The notes below the pieces were generated by a model. It was given only the letters and a program-made list of their open reading frames with translations, made no database searches and was not told where the DNA came from. Shown here piece after piece: positions 18,921 through 29,581 of a stretch of 64,000 nt of DNA (positions are counted from its first letter, which is position 1; the number at the start of each line of letters is the position of its first letter). The translations under genes and the position numbers were made by a program. The stretch is from Pseudomonas sp. JAI120. Lineage in GTDB: Bacteria > Pseudomonadota > Gammaproteobacteria > Pseudomonadales > Pseudomonadaceae. The DNA lies in assembly GCF_014207255.1 (NCBI RefSeq), contig NZ_JACHCZ010000001.1, positions 1,228,592 through 1,292,591 of the forward strand, written 5' to 3'.

Positions 18921-19004
18921 AGAGAGCTTGCCCCCGATAGCGGTGGAACAGCCAGTTTATCCGTAGCTGGCCTACCGCAATCGGGGGCAAGCCCCCTCCC
19001 ACAC
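18921..19004. repeat. REP doublet upstream of the RAYT gene
   Basis: Two REP units in inverted order: AGCTTGCCCCCGATAGCGG and, 40 bases on, CCGCAATCGGGGGCAAGC with the tail CCCCTCCCACA. Matches the genome's main REP class. Confidence 0.85.
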
Positions 19005-19048
19005 TGGTCCTGCGTCAGACACACAATGTATAAGCGCCGCTGAGCCAA

Positions 19049-19076
19049 TGTGGGAGGGGGCTTGCCCCCGATTGCG
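19049..19076. repeat. Single REP unit upstream of the RAYT gene
   Basis: TGTGGGAGGGGGCTTGCCCC followed by CGATTGCG, same class as the neighbouring doublet. Confidence 0.85.
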
Positions 19077-19166
19077 CCATTCCAGACACATGCTGCCAAA
19101 AGCCTGCCCATCAACCTCTTGCTCTCCAATCTAGCCTCTCTAAGCACATCTTGAGAGGGCCAGGGA

Positions 19167-19625
19167 ATGGCAGATTTACCCGCTTCACACCGCCTGCGCA
19201 TCGGTCGATTCAGCGAACCCAACCGTATCTACCTCATCACCACCAACACCCACGAACGCATACCGATATTCGACAATTTCCATCTCGCTCGCTTGGTGGT
19301 CTGGCAATTTCGGTTGGCGCAGTACCAAGGGCTCGCCAACTCGCTGGCTTGGGTGATTATGCCGGACCATTTCCATTGGCTGCTTGAACTGAAAAAAGGC
19401 TCGCTGGCGGACTTGATGTGCCAGGTGAAGTCAAAGAGCACCAGGACCGTCAATGGTGCAAGCGGACGCAAGGGACGGCTCTGGCAAGAAGGCTTCCATG
19501 ACCGCGCACTGCGCAAGGAAGATGACTTGGTGAAAATGGCCCGGTATGTGGTGGCTAATCCATTGCGGGCGGGCTTGGTCGAGCGGATTGGCGACTACCC
19601 ACTGTGGGATGCCATCTGGGTTTAA
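19167..19625 (+). mobile_element. REP-associated tyrosine transposase (RAYT, Y1 family)
   Basis: A 152-residue single-domain transposase related to IS200/IS605 TnpA. The HUH motif is visible as PDHFHWLLEL and the likely catalytic Tyr as KMARYVVANPLRAGLVE; WQEGFHDRAL is also typical of the family. It is flanked on both sides by REP units of one class, the arrangement expected for a RAYT and its cognate repeats. It has no insertion-sequence ends of its own and is intact, so it is probably a domesticated gene that drives or once drove REP spread. Confidence 0.93.
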
Positions 19626-19642
19626 CGTCAAACACAGTTCAA

Positions 19643-19734
19643 ATGTGGGAGGGGGCTTGCTCCCGATCGCGGTAGGTCAGTCAGCTTATCTGTAACTGAT
19701 ACACCGCTATCGGGAGCAAGCCCCCTCCCACATT
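19643..19734. repeat. REP doublet (REPIN) downstream of the RAYT gene
   Basis: AATGTGGGAGGGGGCTTGCT-CCCGAT and its inverted partner ATCGGGAGCAAGCCCCCTCCCACATT are separated by about 40 bases that include a smaller inverted part (GTCAGTCAGCTTATCTGTAACTGAT). Symmetric REPIN form. Confidence 0.9.
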
Positions 19735-19747
19735 TTTTACCCGCATT

Positions 19748-21031
19748 TCAGGCGGCGAGTTTGCCGCTGGCGATGGCTGCCGATGCAGCCACCATGGCCC
19801 GCAACAGCACTGCACACCCAGCTGCCAGGTCATCCGGCGCGGCGTTCTCGATTTCGTTATGACTGATACCACCCTCACACGGCACAAAGATCATCCCCGC
19901 CGGCCCCAACTCGGCGACGAAAATCGCGTCGTGCCCTGCCCCGCTGACGATGTCCATGTTCGACAAGCCCAGCCCATTCGCCGCATCGCGCACGGCGTCA
20001 ACGCAGCCTTTGTCGAAGTACAGCGGCGGGAAGTCAGCCGTGGGTTCCATTTCAAAACTCAGCCCATGCTTGGCACAGGTCTCGTCAATCACCGTGCGCA
20101 CCTCGGCAATCATCGAATCCAACCGCGCCGGTTCCAAGTGACGGAAGTCCAGGGTCATGCGCACTTCGCCAGGAATGACGTTGCGTGAACCGGGATACGC
20201 CTGCAGGCAACCGACGGTCCCGCAGGCATGCGGCTGATGCCCCAGCGCCGCGGCATTGACCGCCGCCACCACCGCTGCCGCGCCTACCAGGGCGTCCTTG
20301 CGCAGGTGCATCGGCGTCGGCCCCGCATGCGCTTCAACGCCGCGCAGTTTCAGGTCGAACCACTTTTGCCCGAGGGCGCCGAGCACCACGCCGATGGTCT
20401 TCTTCTCATCCTCCAGAATCGGCCCTTGTTCGATATGCGCCTCGAAATACGCACCGACCTTGTGCCCACTCTCAGGACGGGTTCCCGCGTAGCCAATCGC
20501 ATTCAGCGCATCACCCACGCTGACCCCGTCCGCATCGACCTTGGCCAAGGTATCCGCCAGGGTGAATTTCTCCGCAAATACCCCCGAGCCCATCATGCAC
20601 GGTGGGAAGCGCGAGCCTTCCTCGTTGGTCCACACCACCACTTCCAAGGGCGCCTCGGTTTCGATCTTGAGGTCATTGAGCGTACGCAACACTTCCACCC
20701 CCGCCAGCACACCGAAGCAACCATCGAACTTGCCGCCCGTAGGCTGAGTGTCGATATGGCTGCCGGTCATCACCGGCGGCAGGTTGGGATTACGACCGGG
20801 ACGGCGCGCGAAGATATTGCCGATACCGTCGACGGTCACGGTGCAACCGGCGTCTTCGCACCACTGCACAAACAGGTCGCGGGCCTTGCGGTCGAGGTCG
20901 GTGAGGGCCAGGCGGCACACGCCGCCCTTGGGGGTGGCACCGAGTTTGGCCAGGTCCATCAGCGACTGCCACAAGCGGTCGCGGTTGATGTGCTGGTGGG
21001 TCGATTGCAGAACGTCAAGGGCAGCGTTCAT
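19748..21031 (-). CDS. hyuC: N-carbamoyl-beta-alanine amidohydrolase (beta-ureidopropionase), M20 family
   Basis: 427 residues. Hydrolyses N-carbamoyl-beta-alanine to beta-alanine, CO2 and ammonia, the third step of reductive uracil/thymine breakdown. Dinuclear metal-site motifs of the carbamoylase family are present: GSHIDTQPTGGKFDG, TNEEGSRFPP and HIEQGPILE; the dimerisation part includes GVEAHAGPTPM. The start MNAALDVLQ at 21031 follows GAGGAGA. It lies 25 bases after the NCS1 transporter gene on the same strand. Allantoate or hydantoin-derived substrates are conceivable for the family, but the neighbours favour pyrimidines. Confidence 0.9.
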   Translation of the reverse strand: MNAALDVLQSTHQHINRDRLWQSLMDLAKLGATPKGGVCRLALTDLDRKARDLFVQWCEDAGCTVTVDGIGNIFARRPGRNPNLPPVMTGSHIDTQPTGGKFDGCFGVLAGVEVLRTLNDLKIETEAPLEVVVWTNEEGSRFPPCMMGSGVFAEKFTLADTLAKVDADGVSVGDALNAIGYAGTRPESGHKVGAYFEAHIEQGPILEDEKKTIGVVLGALGQKWFDLKLRGVEAHAGPTPMHLRKDALVGAAAVVAAVNAAALGHQPHACGTVGCLQAYPGSRNVIPGEVRMTLDFRHLEPARLDSMIAEVRTVIDETCAKHGLSFEMEPTADFPPLYFDKGCVDAVRDAANGLGLSNMDIVSGAGHDAIFVAELGPAGMIFVPCEGGISHNEIENAAPDDLAAGCAVLLRAMVAASAAIASGKLAA

Positions 21032-21056
21032 GGGGATCTCCTCAGGCGTGTATTTC

Positions 21057-22538
21057 TTATGAATTGACAACGACCGGGCTGGCTCCGCGCCTGGCATTCA
21101 GGCCGTAATACAACAACCCGCCCAAGGCCGAACCGGTAAACCAGCCGTAGCTGTAGAACCAGCTGAACGCATCACTGCCCAACGACAGCAACGTCAACAC
21201 CACCGGCACGCCAAAGGCGATAAAGCCGCTCCAGTTCCACGCCGGGTACACGTCGTCGCGGTACAGACCGGCCAGGTCCAGTTGCTGTTTGCGGGTGATG
21301 AAGTAGTCCACCACCATGATCCCGGCGATCGGGCCCAGCAGGCTTGAGTAGCCCAGCAACCAGTTGGAATACACGGTTTCCAGGCTCACATCAGAGACGA
21401 TCAAGCCGAGTTTTTTCAGCAGTTCATGGCCCATCAGCACCAACCCCACCAAACCGGTGAGGATCACCGCCGTGGTGCGGTTGATCAGCTTGGGCGCGAT
21501 GTTCTGGAAGTCGTTGGTGGGCGAGACGATGTTCGCGGCGGTGTTGGTGGACAAGGTCGCGACGATGATCAGCGCCATGGCCACGGCCACCCACACCGGG
21601 CTCTGGATATGGCCGATCAGGGTCACGGGATCGGACACACTGACGCCCACCAGTTTCACCGAGGCGGCGGTCATGATCACGCCGAGGGCGGCGAACAGGA
21701 ACATGGTCAGCGGCAGGCCGAAAATCTGCCCGAGGATCTGGTCCTTCTGGCTTTTGGCGTAGCGGCTGAAGTCGGGAATATTCAGCGACAAGGTGGCCCA
21801 GAAGCCCACCATCGCGGTCAGGCCGGCCATGAAGTAACCGGTAAGGCTAGCGCCCTCGGGACGCTTGGGCGGGATCGCCATCAGTTCGCTGAGAGACACA
21901 TTCGGCATCGCCCACACCAGCAGGCCAATACCCACCGCCACCAGCAACGGCGCCGACAGGGTTTCCAGGCGCTTGATCGACTCGGCGCCGCGCAGCACCA
22001 CCCATAAATTCAGGCACCAGAACATCATGAAGCCGATCACTTCACCGGTGCCGCCGAGGGACTTCCACCCCTCGAAAATCGAGCCCAGGAACAGGTGAAT
22101 CGCCAGCCCGCCAAACATCGTCTGGATACCAAACCAGCCGCACGCCACCAGCGCGCGGATCAGGCACGGCACGTTCGAGCCGAGGATGCCGAAGGACGAA
22201 CGCAGCAACACCGGAAACGGAATGCCGTACTTGGTGCCGGGGAACGCGTTGAGGGTCAGCGGGATCAGCACCACGACATTGGCGAGCAAAATCGCCATCA
22301 GCGCCTCGCCCACCGACAACCCGAAATACGCGGTGAGCACACCGCCCAGGGTGTACGTGGGCACGCAGATCGACATGCCGACCCACAGCGCGGTGATGTG
22401 CCACTTGTTCCAGGTGCGTTCGTGCACCTTGGTCGGTGCCATGTCGTGGTTGTAGCGAGGGCTGTCGAGGACGTCGGGGCCGGCGTCGAGTTCGTACAGG
22501 CCGTCGCGCTCAATGACTTGCGATCTGTTCTGTTGCAT
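21057..22538 (-). CDS. NCS1-family nucleobase:cation symporter
   Basis: 493 residues with about 12 membrane helices, inner membrane. The NCS1 signature appears in the first part (NKWHITALWVGMSICVPTYTLGG) and in NIPDFSRYAKSQKDQ. Takes up a base or related compound by symport; its place between the genes for dihydropyrimidinase and beta-ureidopropionase points to uracil, thymine or dihydropyrimidines. GGAG precedes the start. First gene of the leftward operon with hyuC, divergent from hydA. Confidence 0.9.
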   Translation of the reverse strand: MQQNRSQVIERDGLYELDAGPDVLDSPRYNHDMAPTKVHERTWNKWHITALWVGMSICVPTYTLGGVLTAYFGLSVGEALMAILLANVVVLIPLTLNAFPGTKYGIPFPVLLRSSFGILGSNVPCLIRALVACGWFGIQTMFGGLAIHLFLGSIFEGWKSLGGTGEVIGFMMFWCLNLWVVLRGAESIKRLETLSAPLLVAVGIGLLVWAMPNVSLSELMAIPPKRPEGASLTGYFMAGLTAMVGFWATLSLNIPDFSRYAKSQKDQILGQIFGLPLTMFLFAALGVIMTAASVKLVGVSVSDPVTLIGHIQSPVWVAVAMALIIVATLSTNTAANIVSPTNDFQNIAPKLINRTTAVILTGLVGLVLMGHELLKKLGLIVSDVSLETVYSNWLLGYSSLLGPIAGIMVVDYFITRKQQLDLAGLYRDDVYPAWNWSGFIAFGVPVVLTLLSLGSDAFSWFYSYGWFTGSALGGLLYYGLNARRGASPVVVNS

Positions 22539-24569
<2,031 letters not shown>

Positions 24570-24571
24570 GA

Positions 24572-24602
24572 CCGCTATCGGGGACAAGCCACCTCCCACA
24601 CT
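24572..24602. repeat. REP unit between hydA and preT (reverse orientation)
   Basis: CCGCTATCGGGGACAAGCCA then CCTCCCACAC; two changes from the class core (GACAAGCCA). Confidence 0.8.
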
Positions 24603-24632
24603 TGACCGCATTCATTCAGATACAACTCGGTC

Positions 24633-24665
24633 GAATGTGGGAGGGGGCTTGCCCCCGATGAGGCC
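24633..24665. repeat. REP unit between hydA and preT (forward orientation)
   Basis: GAATGTGGGAGGGGGCTTGC then CCCCGATGAGGCC, facing the unit at 24572-24602. The pair sits inside a presumed operon and could act on mRNA stability. Confidence 0.85.
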
Positions 24666-24725
24666 AGTACAGGCAACAAAAATGCCCACTTAGAGGCAAT
24701 CCAAAAAAACCGTGAGGCCAACACC

Positions 24726-26093
24726 GTGATCCAGACCCTGACCCACCTCCCCCATCCCCATGAAGACGGGGCCACCCTCGCCAGCCATTTCACCGACCTG
24801 GCGCCGCCTCTCAACGCGCGCCAGGCCCAACTGGAAGCCTCGCGCTGCCTGTATTGCTACGACGCCCCGTGCGTGAACGCGTGCCCCAGCGAAATCGACA
24901 TCCCGTCGTTCATCCGCAATATCCACACCGACAACGTCCAGGGCGCAGCGCAGAAAATCCTCTCGGCCAACATCCTCGGCGGCAGCTGCGCCCGAGTCTG
25001 TCCGACGGAGATCCTCTGCCAGCAAGCCTGTGTCCGTAACAACGCCGAAGAATGCGCGCCGGTGCTGATCGGCCTGTTGCAGCGCTATGCGGTAGACAAC
25101 GCACACTTCAGCGAACACCCGTTCCAGCGTGCCGCACCGACCGGCAAACGCATCGCCGTGGTCGGCGCGGGTCCCGCAGGGCTGGCCTGCGCTCATCGCG
25201 CTGCCCTGCACGGGCATGACGTGGTGATCTTCGAAGCGCGGGAAAAAGCCGGCGGCCTGAATGAATACGGGATCGCCAAGTACAAGCTGGTGGACGACTT
25301 CGCCCAGAAGGAACTGGATTTTCTCCTGCAGATCGGCGGCATCGAAATCCGCCACGGCCAGCGCCTGGGCGACAACCTGACCTTGAGCGAACTGCACCAG
25401 CAATTCGACTCGGTGTTCCTCGGCCTGGGCCTGGCTGCGAGCAAGCAACTCGGCTTACCCCATGAGGACGCGCCCGGCCTGCTCGCCGCCACCGACTATA
25501 TCCGCGAACTGCGCCAGGCCGACGACCTGACCCAGCTGCCCCTGGCCGACCGCTGCATCGTGCTCGGCGCCGGCAATACCGCCATCGACATGGCCGTGCA
25601 AATGGCCCGGCTCGGCGCCCGTGATGTGAACCTCGTCTACCGCCGTGGCCTGGCCGACATGGGCGCCACCCACCATGAGCAGGACATCGCCAAGGCCAAT
25701 CAGGTGCGCCTGTTGACCTGGGCCCAACCCGAAGAAGTCCTGCTCGACGACCAGGGCCACGTACGCGGCATGCGCTTCGCCCGCACCCGCCTGGAAAACG
25801 GCCGTCTTCACCCTACCGGAGATACCTTCGAACTGGCCGCCGATGCCATCTTCAAGGCCATCGGGCAGGGTTTTGACGGCGAGGCCTTGCACGATCCCCT
25901 GGCGCAACAGCTGCACCGCGTCGGCGAGCGTATCTTCGTCGATGAACAGCTGCGCACCAGCATCCCTGGGGTCTATGCCGGCGGCGACTGCGTCAGCCTC
26001 GGCCAGGACCTCACCGTGCAGGCGGTGCAACACGGCAAGCTGGCCGCCGAAGCCATGCACGCCCAACTCATGCTGAATGTGGAGGCTGCGTAA
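24726..26093 (+). CDS. preT: NAD-dependent dihydropyrimidine dehydrogenase, subunit PreT
   Basis: 455 residues, GTG start with GAGG upstream. Works with PreA to reduce uracil and thymine to the dihydro forms using NADH. The N-terminal ferredoxin-like part has CLYCYDAPCVNACPSEID and CARVCPTEILCQQACV, eight cysteines for Fe-S clusters. FAD-binding VVGAGPAGLACAHRA follows at about residue 147 and an NAD-binding VLGAGNTAIDMAVQMA near 280. Its stop overlaps the preA start by one base (TAATG), so the two subunits are co-translated. Confidence 0.94.
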   Translation: MIQTLTHLPHPHEDGATLASHFTDLAPPLNARQAQLEASRCLYCYDAPCVNACPSEIDIPSFIRNIHTDNVQGAAQKILSANILGGSCARVCPTEILCQQACVRNNAEECAPVLIGLLQRYAVDNAHFSEHPFQRAAPTGKRIAVVGAGPAGLACAHRAALHGHDVVIFEAREKAGGLNEYGIAKYKLVDDFAQKELDFLLQIGGIEIRHGQRLGDNLTLSELHQQFDSVFLGLGLAASKQLGLPHEDAPGLLAATDYIRELRQADDLTQLPLADRCIVLGAGNTAIDMAVQMARLGARDVNLVYRRGLADMGATHHEQDIAKANQVRLLTWAQPEEVLLDDQGHVRGMRFARTRLENGRLHPTGDTFELAADAIFKAIGQGFDGEALHDPLAQQLHRVGERIFVDEQLRTSIPGVYAGGDCVSLGQDLTVQAVQHGKLAAEAMHAQLMLNVEAA

Positions 26094-27367
26094 TGGCCGA
26101 TCTCTCGATTGTGTTCGCCGGTATCAAGGCCCCCAACCCGTTCTGGCTGGCCTCCGCGCCACCCACCGACAAAGCCTACAACGTGGTGCGTGCGTTTGAA
26201 GCGGGCTGGGGCGGCGTGGTGTGGAAAACCCTGGGTGAAGACCCGGCGGCGGTCAATGTGTCATCGCGGTACTCGGCGCACTACGGCGCCAACCGTGAAG
26301 TGCTGGGCATCAATAATATCGAGCTGATCACCGACCGTTCCCTGGAGATCAACCTGCGGGAAATCACCCAGGTGAAAAAGGATTGGCCCGACCGCGCGCT
26401 GATCGTGTCGCTGATGGTGCCCTGCGTTGAGGAATCCTGGAAAAACATCCTGCCCCTGGTGGAAGCCACCGGCTGCGACGGTATCGAGCTGAACTTCGGC
26501 TGCCCTCACGGCATGCCCGAACGCGGCATGGGGGCGGCGGTGGGCCAGGTGCCGGAGTACGTGGAACAGGTGACGCGTTGGTGCAAGACCTATTGCTCGC
26601 TGCCGGTGATCGTCAAGCTCACGCCGAATATCACCGACATCCGTGTGGCGGCGCGGGCAGCGTATCGCGGCGGTGCGGACGCGGTGTCGCTGATCAACAC
26701 CATCAACTCCATCACCAGCGTGGACCTGGAACGCATGGTCGCCCTGCCGATGGTCGGCACCCAGAGCACCCACGGCGGTTATTGCGGCTCGGCGGTCAAG
26801 CCGATTGCCCTGAACATGGTTGCCGAAATCGCCCGCGACCCGCAGACCCAGGGCCTGCCGATCTGTGGAATCGGCGGCATTGGCAACTGGCGCGACGCCG
26901 CTGAATTCGTCGCCCTCGGTTGCGGCGCGGTGCAGGTGTGCACGGCGGCGATGCTGCATGGTTTTCGCATCGTGGAGGAGATGAAGGATGGGCTGTCGCG
27001 GTGGATGGACAGCCAGGGCTACACCAGCCTGCAAGAATTTTCCGGGCGGGCGGTGGGCAACACCACGGACTGGAAGTACCTGGACATCAACTACCAGGTG
27101 ATCGCCAAGATCGACCAAGAGGCGTGCATTGGCTGTGGGCGTTGCCATATTGCCTGTGAGGATACCTCGCACCAGGCCATTGCCAGCCTGAAACAGGCGG
27201 ACGGCACGCATAAATACGAAGTGATCGATGATGAGTGCGTGGGCTGCAACCTGTGCCAGATCACCTGCCCGGTGGCGGATTGCATCGAGATGGTGCCTAT
27301 CGACACGGGCAAGCCGTTTTTGAATTGGACGCAGGATCCGAGGAATCCCTATCGAGAGGCGGTGTAG
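26093..27367 (+). CDS. preA: NAD-dependent dihydropyrimidine dehydrogenase, catalytic subunit PreA
   Basis: 424 residues. FMN-containing TIM barrel related to dihydroorotate dehydrogenase (FAGIKAPNPFWLASAPPTDK; ELNFGCPHGMPERGMG; catalytic Cys expected in this loop), followed by a C-terminal ferredoxin domain with two 4Fe-4S motifs, CIGCGRCHIACEDTSH and CVGCNLCQITCPVADC. Reduces the pyrimidine ring with electrons from PreT. Last gene of the hydA-preT-preA group. Confidence 0.95.
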   Translation: MADLSIVFAGIKAPNPFWLASAPPTDKAYNVVRAFEAGWGGVVWKTLGEDPAAVNVSSRYSAHYGANREVLGINNIELITDRSLEINLREITQVKKDWPDRALIVSLMVPCVEESWKNILPLVEATGCDGIELNFGCPHGMPERGMGAAVGQVPEYVEQVTRWCKTYCSLPVIVKLTPNITDIRVAARAAYRGGADAVSLINTINSITSVDLERMVALPMVGTQSTHGGYCGSAVKPIALNMVAEIARDPQTQGLPICGIGGIGNWRDAAEFVALGCGAVQVCTAAMLHGFRIVEEMKDGLSRWMDSQGYTSLQEFSGRAVGNTTDWKYLDINYQVIAKIDQEACIGCGRCHIACEDTSHQAIASLKQADGTHKYEVIDDECVGCNLCQITCPVADCIEMVPIDTGKPFLNWTQDPRNPYREAV

Positions 27368-27380
27368 TCCTTCAGGCCAC

Positions 27381-27443
27381 TATCGGGGGCCCCCTCCCAC
27401 ACCACACATCAAATGTGGGAGGGGGCTTGCCCCCGATGAGGCC
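27381..27443. repeat. REP pair after preA, one unit lacking its core
   Basis: The left unit reads TATCGGGGG then CCCCCTCCCACACC: the AAG of the normal loop is lost. The right unit AAATGTGGGAGGGGGCTTGC then CCCCGATGAGGC is complete. Confidence 0.8.
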
Positions 27444-27462
27444 CTAAGCCCCACCACAATAC

Positions 27463-28083
27463 TCAAGGCTCCAACCCAATCCCACGCAAAATCACACTGG
27501 TCACCGTCTGGATCGCCTTCTCGAACTGCATATCCGACAACGGCTGGTGATCATTCAAAATCTTCACCTGGTGGTCAAAGTCGGCATAGTGCTGGGTCGA
27601 AGCCCAGATCATGTACAGCAGGCTCGAAGGCTCCACCGGCAGGATGCGTTTGTCTTCCACCCACTGGCGAATTTTCGCTTCCTTCATCTTGGCCCAGTCG
27701 TACAGGCTCTCATCCAGGGCCTCACCGAGTGTCGGCGCGCCGTGGATGATCTCGTTGGCCCAGACCTTGGAGCCATAGGGCCGTGTGCGCGAGCGTTGCA
27801 TCTTGGCGCGGATATAGCTGCTGAGCACCACCCGGGGGTCATCGAAGGTCTCGAAGCTGAGGGCGTCCTGCTTCCACACTTCCAGCAGGTCGAACAGCAC
27901 CGCGCTGTACAGCTCGCTCTTGGTGGTGAAGTAGTAATGCAGGTTGGAGCGCGGCAGTTGCACTTCTTCGGCAATATCGGCCATGGCGGTGCTGCCGTAG
28001 CCCTTTTCGGCGAAGATCTTCTCCGCCGCCAGCAGGATTTTTTCGACGTTGACCCGGCGAATTCCGCTCTTGTGATTGCCCAT
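27463..28083 (-). CDS. TetR-family regulator, RutR-like (probable pyrimidine pathway regulator)
   Basis: 206 residues from MGNHKSGIRRVN; AGGGAG precedes the ATG. N-terminal helix-turn-helix (ILLAAEKIFAEKGYGSTAMADIAEEVQLPRSNLHYYF with the HTH core) and a C-terminal half of the YcdC/RutR type (DESLYDWAKMKEAKIRQWVEDKRI; MIWASTQHYADFDHQV). E. coli RutR senses uracil. It is convergent with preA and divergent from copC. Control of the pyrimidine operons is inferred from family and position. Confidence 0.88.
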   Translation of the reverse strand: MGNHKSGIRRVNVEKILLAAEKIFAEKGYGSTAMADIAEEVQLPRSNLHYYFTTKSELYSAVLFDLLEVWKQDALSFETFDDPRVVLSSYIRAKMQRSRTRPYGSKVWANEIIHGAPTLGEALDESLYDWAKMKEAKIRQWVEDKRILPVEPSSLLYMIWASTQHYADFDHQVKILNDHQPLSDMQFEKAIQTVTSVILRGIGLEP

Positions 28084-28198
28084 AAGGGCTCCCTGACAAA
28101 GACATGACCCAAAGACTACCACCGCTCTAGATCGGGGCGACAGGCGCAGTCGAAACTTCGTACACTGCCCGCTCCTAACCATTGATGGGTATTGCACA

Positions 28199-28564
28199 AT
28201 GTTGATCAAGAAAACCCTGACCACTGTCGCCCTGCTCGCCTCCCTGCTGGGTGCCTCAACAGCATTTGCCCATGCTCATCTCAAAAGCGCCACGCCTGCG
28301 GCAGACAGCAGCGTCACTGCGCCCAAAGATCTGCGCCTGACCTTCAGCGAAGGCGTCGAAGCCACCTTCACCAAAGTGTCCTTGAGCAAGGACGGCACCG
28401 AAATCGCCATCAAAGGCCTGGAAACCCCGGACGCCGACAAGAAAACCCTGGTGGTGACGCCTGCCGCACCGCTCGCGGCCGGTAACTACAAAGTGGTGTG
28501 GAATGCGGTGTCGGTCGACACCCACAAAAGCAACGGTGAATACAGCTTCAAGGTCGGCCAATAA
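28199..28564 (+). CDS. copC: CopC-family periplasmic copper-binding protein
   Basis: 121 residues. Signal peptide to about residue 24 (LLASLLGASTAFA), after which the mature protein starts HAHLKSATP, giving the N-terminal His of the CopC Cu(II) site; a second His lies in VDTHKSNGEYSF near the end. Methionine-rich Cu(I) site of classical CopC is absent, so it is the short YobA-like form. Three bases separate it from copD; the two work in copper delivery or uptake. Confidence 0.92.
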   Translation: MLIKKTLTTVALLASLLGASTAFAHAHLKSATPAADSSVTAPKDLRLTFSEGVEATFTKVSLSKDGTEIAIKGLETPDADKKTLVVTPAAPLAAGNYKVVWNAVSVDTHKSNGEYSFKVGQ

Positions 28565-28567
28565 CCC

Positions 28568-29425
28568 ATGACAACGCTGCTGGTGCTGTGCCGGTTCGTG
28601 CATTTCATCGTCGTGCTGTTGATGTTCGGGGCCTGTGTATTCAGGCCCTGGCTCCTGGGCGCTGAACCGCAGCCGCTGCTGGACCGGCAATTGTTGCGCA
28701 TCACCCGTGGGCTGGCATGGACGGCCCTCGCGTCGGGGCTGATCTGGCTGGGGTTGATTACCGCCAGCATGGCCGGTTCATGGCCGGCTGCGCTGGAACT
28801 GTCGACCGTGCAGTTGGTGCTGGGCAAGACCTTTTTTGGCCAGGTGTGGACCTGGCACCTGATGTTGAATGGGTTGCTGGTCATCGCCCTGATGACCACG
28901 TGGAAGGCCCCGCGCCTGCCGTTGATCACGCTGTTGCTGATGACCCTGGCCCCGGTCGGCCATGGCGCCATGCTCGATGGGCTGAGCGGGCAGTTGTTGA
29001 TCCTCAACCAGGTGGTGCACCTGATGTGCGTTGGCGCATGGTTGGGGGGGTTATTGCTGCTGGTATTGATCCTCAGGCCGCCACACGGTGTTGAGCTGGC
29101 GACGGTCCTGCGTCGTTTCAGCGGCGTGGGTTATGGCCTGGTCACCGGTTTGCTGGTGACCGGCCTGATCAATGTGCGCGTACTCACCGGGCAGCTGTGG
29201 CCCACGCCCTTGTTCAGTGGTTTTGCCCTGATTCTGCTGATCAAGGTGATGCTGGTGCTGGGCATGTTGGCGCTGGCGCTGCTGAACCGGCTGCGCCTTG
29301 ACCACTGCGAACAGCGACTGGGCAGCTTGAAGGCCAGCGTGATGGTGGAGTGGCTGCTTGGTGTTTGTGCAGTAGCTGCCGTTTCACTCCTTGGCACTTT
29401 GCCGCCGATGGTCCTGGCGGGCTGA
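28568..29425 (+). CDS. copD: CopD-family copper transport membrane protein
   Basis: 285 residues with about eight membrane helices. The N-terminal RFVHFIVVLLMFGACVFRPWLL and internal QVVHLMCVGAWLGGLLLLVL carry the conserved histidines of CopD/YebZ. Directly after copC, so part of the same mRNA. Thought to move copper across the inner membrane with CopC. Confidence 0.9.
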   Translation: MTTLLVLCRFVHFIVVLLMFGACVFRPWLLGAEPQPLLDRQLLRITRGLAWTALASGLIWLGLITASMAGSWPAALELSTVQLVLGKTFFGQVWTWHLMLNGLLVIALMTTWKAPRLPLITLLLMTLAPVGHGAMLDGLSGQLLILNQVVHLMCVGAWLGGLLLLVLILRPPHGVELATVLRRFSGVGYGLVTGLLVTGLINVRVLTGQLWPTPLFSGFALILLIKVMLVLGMLALALLNRLRLDHCEQRLGSLKASVMVEWLLGVCAVAAVSLLGTLPPMVLAG

Positions 29426-29449
29426 ATGTGGGAGGGGCGGTGCCCGCTC
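29424..29449. repeat. Degenerate REP unit after copD
   Basis: GAATGTGGGAGGGGCGGTGC then CCGCTC, overlapping the copD stop; core changed to GGCGGTGCCCGC. Confidence 0.6.
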
Positions 29450-29525
29450 TAGATCAACCCACACCCAGTCATCGTATAACTTCTGCTTGACACCCCACGA
29501 AAACCCCGCAAATATCCGCCCCAAT

Positions 29526-29545
29526 GTTGTACGACGACGTATAAC
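29526..29545. promoter_or_regulatory. Candidate FadR/GntR-type operator upstream of the OprD porin gene
   Basis: GTTGTACGAC followed by GACGTATAAC, a 20-base palindrome with two mismatched pairs. Inside it TTGTACGACGA fits the FadR-subfamily pattern T-n-G-T-n3-A-C-n-A. A near match (TCGTATAACTT) lies at 29472-29482. Confidence 0.55.
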
Positions 29546-29581
29546 AAATAATAAAAACAACAAATGAATGGGAGCGTCACT

